Both the position numbers and the translations under genes were made by a program. 25,022 bases of DNA, from NCBI GenBank assembly GCA_934162535.1, contig CAKPJC010000024.1, forward strand, positions 1-25,022. Direction: 5' to 3'. Source of the stretch: an uncultured Clostridia bacterium. GTDB lineage: Bacteria > Bacillota > Clostridia > TANB77 > CAG-508. The notes beneath the pieces are model-generated. The model was not told the DNA's origin. It saw only the letters and a list, made by a program, of their open reading frames with translations, and ran no database searches. Of this stretch, positions 21,026-25,022 are shown in pieces (within the stretch, counting starts at the first letter, position 1; every line of letters begins with the position of its first letter).

Positions 21026-21958
21026 TTATATTTCAGCTTCAATATTCTTTATAATATTTTCTGCTGTAACTCCATATTTATTTTTTACATCTATAGCTCT
21101 TCCTGATTCGGTAAAAACATCTTTTACTCCAACCATTTTTAGTATAGCATGGTGTGGCATTTGTGCAAGGATTTCTGCAATTGAACCTCCTAATCCTCCA
21201 ATTACAGAATGATTTTCCACAGTAACAATTACTTTCACTTCATTAGCAATTTTCTTTATAAGCTCATTATCTATTGGTTTAATAGAAAATATATTTATTA
21301 ATTTTCCTTTATATCCTTTATTTTTTAGATATTCAAATCCCTCATATGATATTGTTGTTGCTGTTCCTTCATATATAATTGCAAAATCATCTCCGTTATC
21401 CTCAACCACGACTGCCTTTCCAACTTGTACATCTTTGTTCAATTCTACATTTGGTACTACGTCTCTTGCACATCTTATATACACTGGTCCATCACAATTA
21501 ATTGCTATTTGAATAGCCTTTCTTAGTTCATCGACATTTGAAGGAACTAAAATCTTTACATTTGGTATTGTTCTTACTATTGCTATATCTTCATTTGCAT
21601 GATGACTTGCACCATCTGGTCCATTATCCATTCCTGGATGTGTTGCTATCATTTTTACATTTGCATTTGCATATGCTGCCTGTCTTAATTGAGTCCAAGC
21701 TGTTCCAGATATAAATGTTGCAAAGTTTACGTAGAATGGAATTTGTCCTTCTAATGCAATTCCTGTTGCTATAGACATTGCACTTGTTTCTGCTATTCCT
21801 GTTTCTATAAATCTTTCTGGGAATTTTTCCTTGAATTTTATGCTTGTTGTTGATTTTGCTAAGTCGCTGTCTAACACATAAATCCTAGAATCTTTTTCTC
21901 CATATTCACAAAGGATTTCTCCTACTTTTTTTCTTAATTCTATCATTTCATAATTCAT
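21026..21958 (-). CDS. Transketolase, C-terminal subunit (split type)
   Basis: 310 aa; pyrimidine-binding and C-terminal domains of transketolase. RFIETGIAETSAMSIATGIA holds the glutamate that activates thiamine diphosphate. PFYVNFATFISGTAWTQLRQ, THPGMDNGPDGASHHANEDI and NVKILVPSNVDELRKAI follow as expected, and the C-terminal domain ends with VENHSVIGGLGGSIAE. It works with the N-terminal subunit encoded just upstream; the two genes overlap by one base (TAATG), indicating translational coupling. Together they would interconvert pentose phosphates with hexose and triose phosphates. Confidence 0.93.
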   Translation of the reverse strand: MNYEMIELRKKVGEILCEYGEKDSRIYVLDSDLAKSTTSIKFKEKFPERFIETGIAETSAMSIATGIALEGQIPFYVNFATFISGTAWTQLRQAAYANANVKMIATHPGMDNGPDGASHHANEDIAIVRTIPNVKILVPSNVDELRKAIQIAINCDGPVYIRCARDVVPNVELNKDVQVGKAVVVEDNGDDFAIIYEGTATTISYEGFEYLKNKGYKGKLINIFSIKPIDNELIKKIANEVKVIVTVENHSVIGGLGGSIAEILAQMPHHAILKMVGVKDVFTESGRAIDVKNKYGVTAENIIKNIEAEI

Positions 21959-22773
21959 TATAAAATTTCCTCCTTTGCTTTTTCTAAGTCTTCCATTGCT
22001 ATTTTATATTCTTCATCAGAAAGTGCTCCACTATGCCATTTAGGATTATTTTCCATAAAAGAGACTCCTTTACCTTTTATTGTATTTGATATTATCGCAA
22101 CAGGTTGTCCTTTTACATTATGAGCCTCATTTAGAGCATTTACTACTTCTTCCATCTCATTTCCGTTAATTTCAATAGTGTAAAAATTGAATGCTCTTAA
22201 TTTTTCTGCCAATGGTTCTAAATTAATAACTTCATTAACTGGTCCACTTGATGATATTTTGTTATAATCTATTATGGCAATTAAATTATCTAATTTATAA
22301 TGTGCTGATTGTAGCAGAGATTCCCATATTTGTCCTTCTTGCATTTCTCCATCACCAATAATTGCATATACATGATTATTTTCATTTTTTTGTTTTTTAA
22401 CAATTGCCATTCCAACTGCTATTGACAGTCCTTGACCCAAAAGTCCTGTTGTTGCATCTGTTTCAGGTATATCTAATGTATGTGGGTGGCCTTGAAGTCT
22501 TGAATTTATTTTTCTAAATGTTCCTAATTCTTCTTCTTTTATTATTCCTTTAGAACATAGTACCGCATACTGTGCAGGAACAGCATGTCCTTTTGATAAT
22601 ACAACTTTACTTCTATTTTCTTTTGTGAAGTCCACATCTAATTCATAAATAGCTGTTAGTACATCTATAACAGATAATGAGCCTCCTGGATGCCCTGCCT
22701 TTGCTTCATATATCATTTTTATTATTCTTCTCCTGTTTTCATTTGCTAATAATTTCATTTGCTTTATATCCAT
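21958..22773 (-). CDS. Transketolase, N-terminal subunit (split type)
   Basis: 271 aa carrying the thiamine-diphosphate-binding domain: AKAGHPGGSLSVIDVLTAIY, SKGHAVPAQYAVL, GLLGQGLSIAVGMAI, the metal/cofactor motif IGDGEMQEGQIWE and LIAIIDYNKISSSGP. AGAGGAGAGTAACAAA before the ATG overlaps the end of the EIIA gene, four bases away. The operon order EIIA - N-subunit - C-subunit suggests that the pair handles a sugar phosphate made from a PTS substrate, as in ascorbate- or pentitol-type operons; this is inference. Confidence 0.93.
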   Translation of the reverse strand: MDIKQMKLLANENRRRIIKMIYEAKAGHPGGSLSVIDVLTAIYELDVDFTKENRSKVVLSKGHAVPAQYAVLCSKGIIKEEELGTFRKINSRLQGHPHTLDIPETDATTGLLGQGLSIAVGMAIVKKQKNENNHVYAIIGDGEMQEGQIWESLLQSAHYKLDNLIAIIDYNKISSSGPVNEVINLEPLAEKLRAFNFYTIEINGNEMEEVVNALNEAHNVKGQPVAIISNTIKGKGVSFMENNPKWHSGALSDEEYKIAMEDLEKAKEEIL

Positions 22774-22777
22774 TTTG

Positions 22778-23239
22778 TTACTCTCCTCTCAATTTTTCTT
22801 TTGATATTATATATTTCATAATATCTTCTGAACTTTTAGCATTTTCTATTATTTCTAAAAATTCACTATCTTTCAGATATTCTGATAATTGGCTTAATAT
22901 TTCTATATGTGAGTCAAAATCTGTTGTTGCCATCATAAAAATGTATTTTACTGGGTCGTTTCTCTTGTTTCCAAATTCTACGGGGCTTTTTAATCTTGTA
23001 ATTGTAATTCCATTTTCTTTAACACCTATATGACTTGATGTATGTGGCACTGCAATTCCTTTTGCTACAACTATATATGGTCCTAATTCTTTTACACTAT
23101 TTACTGCATCCTCAATGTATTCTTCTGTTACTTTTTTTTCTTTTAGTAATTGTTCTCCTGATTTTCTTATTGCTTCTTCCCAATTGCTACATTCTATGTC
23201 TAATCTTATGTATTTATCAGTTATGAAATTTTTTAACAT
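22778..23239 (-). CDS. PTS EIIA component, mannitol/ascorbate type
   Basis: 153 aa, one EIIA type 2 domain. YIVVAKGIAVPHTSSHIGV carries the phosphorylated His (residue 66); KSPVEFGNKRNDPVKYIFMM and THILSQLS-type sequence (DFDSHIEILSQLSEYL) follow. The closest type by eye is the UlaC/SgaA ascorbate group. It would receive phosphate from HPr and pass it to EIIB, but no EIIB or EIIC gene is in this operon. The first gene of the operon, it starts behind AGAGAGGTAGAATTA and is followed at once by the transketolase pair. Confidence 0.9.
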   Translation of the reverse strand: MLKNFITDKYIRLDIECSNWEEAIRKSGEQLLKEKKVTEEYIEDAVNSVKELGPYIVVAKGIAVPHTSSHIGVKENGITITRLKSPVEFGNKRNDPVKYIFMMATTDFDSHIEILSQLSEYLKDSEFLEIIENAKSSEDIMKYIISKEKLRGE

Positions 23240-23283
23240 TAATTCTACCTCTCTTTTAGTTATTTTTGTCTTTTTTATACTTT

Positions 23284-23883
23284 TTACCCTACATAATTAC
23301 TTCCTAACCATATCCTTGCTATTAGGTCAATACAAAATAGTGTTGTTAATATTATTGTTGTTATATTTAGTATTTTCTGATTTTTATTTGATATTACTTT
23401 TTTAAGTATTGGTTGTACAACATATATTGCCATTAATGCTATTATTCCGAATTTTGCATCTGGAACTAATGCTATTCTTCCTTCAAAATTCATACTCTTC
23501 TCACTATAATCCCATAGTGTTTTGAAGTTTCCTCCCATAAAGTCTATAATATATGTTGTTATTAATTCAAGTGCTGTGGATAATATTGTTGATTGTATAT
23601 ATATAATCAATGGTCTTATATTTATTTTTCCTATATTTATTTTTTTGTCTTTTGTTTTTAAAAATAAAAATAGTATAAGTAATCCTCCTACACCATAAAT
23701 TGGTAACCACGGTCCAAATAAAAATCCTCTGTTTACTAATATGTTTTCTTCTATAATAAAAACTAGTTCTTCATATATCCATCCTATCATGCAGAATGTT
23801 AAGAAAAATATTAATAAATCTCTTATTATTTCTATTTTCTTCTTTTTTGAAAAGTTTATTCCTATGTTTATTATTTCATTCAT
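23284..23883 (-). CDS. CmpB-family putative ABC transporter permease, second member
   Basis: 199 aa with five or so transmembrane helices. Motifs shared with the gene at 20051 are WIYEELVFI, RGFLFGPWLPIYGVGGL, TLWDYSEKSMNFEGRIAL and a C-terminal CIDLIARIW. It lacks the long polar C-terminal region of the other copy. AAGGAG lies 13 bases before the ATG, a long gap. It is 44 bases upstream of the EIIA gene and 42 bases downstream of the GNAT gene, so it may share a transcript with either. No ATPase partner is seen. Confidence 0.82.
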   Translation of the reverse strand: MNEIINIGINFSKKKKIEIIRDLLIFFLTFCMIGWIYEELVFIIEENILVNRGFLFGPWLPIYGVGGLLILFLFLKTKDKKINIGKINIRPLIIYIQSTILSTALELITTYIIDFMGGNFKTLWDYSEKSMNFEGRIALVPDAKFGIIALMAIYVVQPILKKVISNKNQKILNITTIILTTLFCIDLIARIWLGSNYVG

Positions 23884-23925
23884 TGCTATGTTTTTTCTCC
23901 TTTTATTTCTATTTTATATGTTTTA

Positions 23926-24498
23926 TTATGTACTATTTGAATCAATATCTTTTTTTCCCCATTCTATAAAATCATCTTTTAACAATGCGGTAATATATTC
24001 GTCTTTATATTCATTTGTTGCAAGACACAAGTATTTTTTTCTTCTAATACCTTCTATTTTAAATCCTAATTTTTCTTGCATTTTTCTTGATTTGACATTT
24101 TCAGCAAAATATCCATTTTCCATTCTGCGTAATCCTAATTTTTCAAAACAATATTTGATTTTTGCACTAAATGCTTCCATTCCGTATCCGTTATTTTGAT
24201 ATTTTTCATTTAACCATATTCCTCCACTAGCTGTTCCATCTTTTGTATTTATATCACATATTTCTGTTCCTCCAATTACTTTATTGTTTTCTTTTAATAC
24301 AATTGCTAATGCAATTCTTTTATTTTCATCATTATCTTTTGATTTTTTTATGAATTCATTTGCGTCGCTTTCTGTATAAGGAAATGGTATTTTAGCAAGC
24401 CATTTTGATACTTCTATATTGTTGAGTCCTTCTATTAAATCTTTTACATCACTGTCTTTATAGGGTCTTAATATTAGTCTTTGACTATCAATTACCAT
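23926..24498 (-). CDS. RimJ/RimL-type GNAT N-acetyltransferase
   Basis: 190 aa, a complete GNAT fold of the RimJ/RimL group. SQRLILRPYKDSDVKDLIEG begins it; VIGGTEICDINTKDGTASGG and IWLNEKYQNNGYGMEAFSAK form the acetyl-CoA region; LRRMENGYFAENVKSRKMQE and KLGFKIEGIRRKKYL end it. Members acetylate N-termini of proteins or small molecules; the substrate cannot be told. AAGGGAGTGTAACTA precedes the ATG. Unrelated in type to the YoaP-like enzyme of the element. Confidence 0.87.
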   Translation of the reverse strand: MVIDSQRLILRPYKDSDVKDLIEGLNNIEVSKWLAKIPFPYTESDANEFIKKSKDNDENKRIALAIVLKENNKVIGGTEICDINTKDGTASGGIWLNEKYQNNGYGMEAFSAKIKYCFEKLGLRRMENGYFAENVKSRKMQEKLGFKIEGIRRKKYLCLATNEYKDEYITALLKDDFIEWGKKDIDSNST

Positions 24499-24604
24499 TA
24501 GTTACACTCCCTTCTATTTTTTTACATTTATTTTAACACTCATGTATTATACTGTCAATTGTATACAGATTAATATTTACTTAATTTTTTCATTTTATAA
24601 TACA

Positions 24605-24645
24605 AAAAAAAGATAATCTGATTTATAATCAAACTATCTTTTTTT
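24605..24645 (-). terminator. Terminator of the rRNA-tRNA operon
   Basis: A long hairpin with AAAAAAAGATA and TATCTTTTTTT ends plus inner TTTGATT/AATCAGA pairing lies immediately after the tRNA on the minus strand, with a run of seven T. Confidence 0.8.
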
Positions 24646-24646
24646 A

Positions 24647-24722
24647 TGGCTCCTCTTGTTGGACTTGAACCAACGACCTATCGGTTAACAGCCGAGCGCT
24701 CTACCAACTGAGCTAAAGAGGA
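24647..24722 (-). tRNA. tRNA-Asn (anticodon GTT)
   Basis: 76 bases including an encoded CCA. The acceptor stem is TCCTCTT/AAGAGGA with G before CCA. The D arm is GCTCAGTTGGTAGAGC, the anticodon loop CTGTTAA (GTT) and the T arm GTTGGTTCAAGTCCAAC. It lies ten bases after the 5S gene, within the same operon. Confidence 0.97.
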
Positions 24723-24732
24723 ATGTATAAAA

Positions 24733-24848
24733 TCTAGCAACAACCTATCTTTCCAGCAGGGTAACCCACAAGTATTTTCGGCACATTAGAGCTTGACTTC
24801 TGTGTTCGGGATGGGAACAGGTATTTCCTCCATGTAATCGTCACTAGA
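24733..24848 (-). rRNA. rrf: 5S ribosomal RNA
   Basis: About 116 bases. The ends TCTAGTGACGA and TTGTTGCTAGA pair. The conserved internal segment CCCATCCCGAACACAG and the later GTGGGTTACCCTGCTGG region are present. The order on the minus strand is 23S - 5S - tRNA-Asn. Confidence 0.96.
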
Positions 24849-24997
24849 AAATTAATAACTAATTAATATGTTGTAATTATACTATATAATTTTAATAAAT
24901 GCAATACTTTATTAGTATTTTTTACAATTAATTTGAATTTATTCATAAGCACACTCAAAAATACATAGATGAAATTTATTTAGGATTTAATAATTAT

Positions 24998-25022
24998 AGT
25001 TAAGCCCTCGATTTATTAGTAT
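24998..25022 (-). rRNA. rrl: 23S ribosomal RNA, last bases of the 3' end
   Basis: The final bases on the minus strand, ATACTAATAAATCGAGGGCT and then TAAC, match the 3' end of 23S rRNA (ACTAATAGGTCGAGG in relatives). The rest lies beyond the window. The exact mature end cannot be fixed. The 149-base spacer to 5S holds nothing else that I see. Confidence 0.88.

Overview
The window is a chromosomal segment of a very AT-rich, spore-forming Clostridia-type Firmicute. The evidence is a division/cell-wall (dcw) cluster running directly into spoIIGA-sigE, strong AGGAGG-type ribosome binding sites with TTG and GTG starts, and a 23S-5S-tRNA-Asn operon end. The exact species cannot be named. An uncultured gut clostridium is a reasonable guess, because the surface protein at the left edge resembles families I associate with such genomes.

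Layout, left to right. (1) 1-1210, minus strand: 5' part of a membrane-anchored surface protein, preceded by an unusual leader with a consensus promoter, a short upstream ORF running through an (AT)11 repeat, and a terminator-like hairpin. (2) 1241-9327, almost all minus strand: the chain ftsQ - two DUF881 genes - sbp - ftsA - ftsZ - spoIIGA - sigE. A plus-strand polysaccharide deacetylase sits between ftsZ and spoIIGA. (3) 9328-19113: murA, the first gene of that chain, cut in two by an integrated element of about 8.5 kb. (4) 19259-24498: a two-OB-fold SSB-like gene of higher GC, two CmpB-family membrane proteins, a PTS EIIA plus split-transketolase operon, and a RimJ/RimL-type acetyltransferase. 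(5) 24605-25022: the end of an rRNA operon (tRNA-Asn, 5S, last bases of 23S), minus strand.

The main discovery is the murA element. A large serine recombinase lies at one end. The two murA fragments share a CAGG core; joining them there gives an uninterrupted 416-codon murA whose active-site loop reads Pro-Gly-Gly-Cys-Asp-Ile-Gly. The element-side sequences, joined the other way, form an attP-like site whose inverted-repeat arms are centred exactly on the shared GG. So the element sits in the codons for the catalytic-cysteine loop, and precise excision should restore the gene. While it is integrated, this murA copy should be non-functional.

Inside, the element is two modules in tandem with the same backbone (49-bp repeat R3 - variable cargo - ~595-bp repeat R1 - variable cargo - hairpin/promoter - recombinase). 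In the upstream module the recombinase is cut off after about 100 codons, directly at an R3 copy. Cargo includes a DinD-like protein, a secreted membrane-anchored thermonuclease, a YoaP-like acetyltransferase, several small membrane proteins and a decayed gene. R1 carries a small ORF and a conserved structured hairpin.
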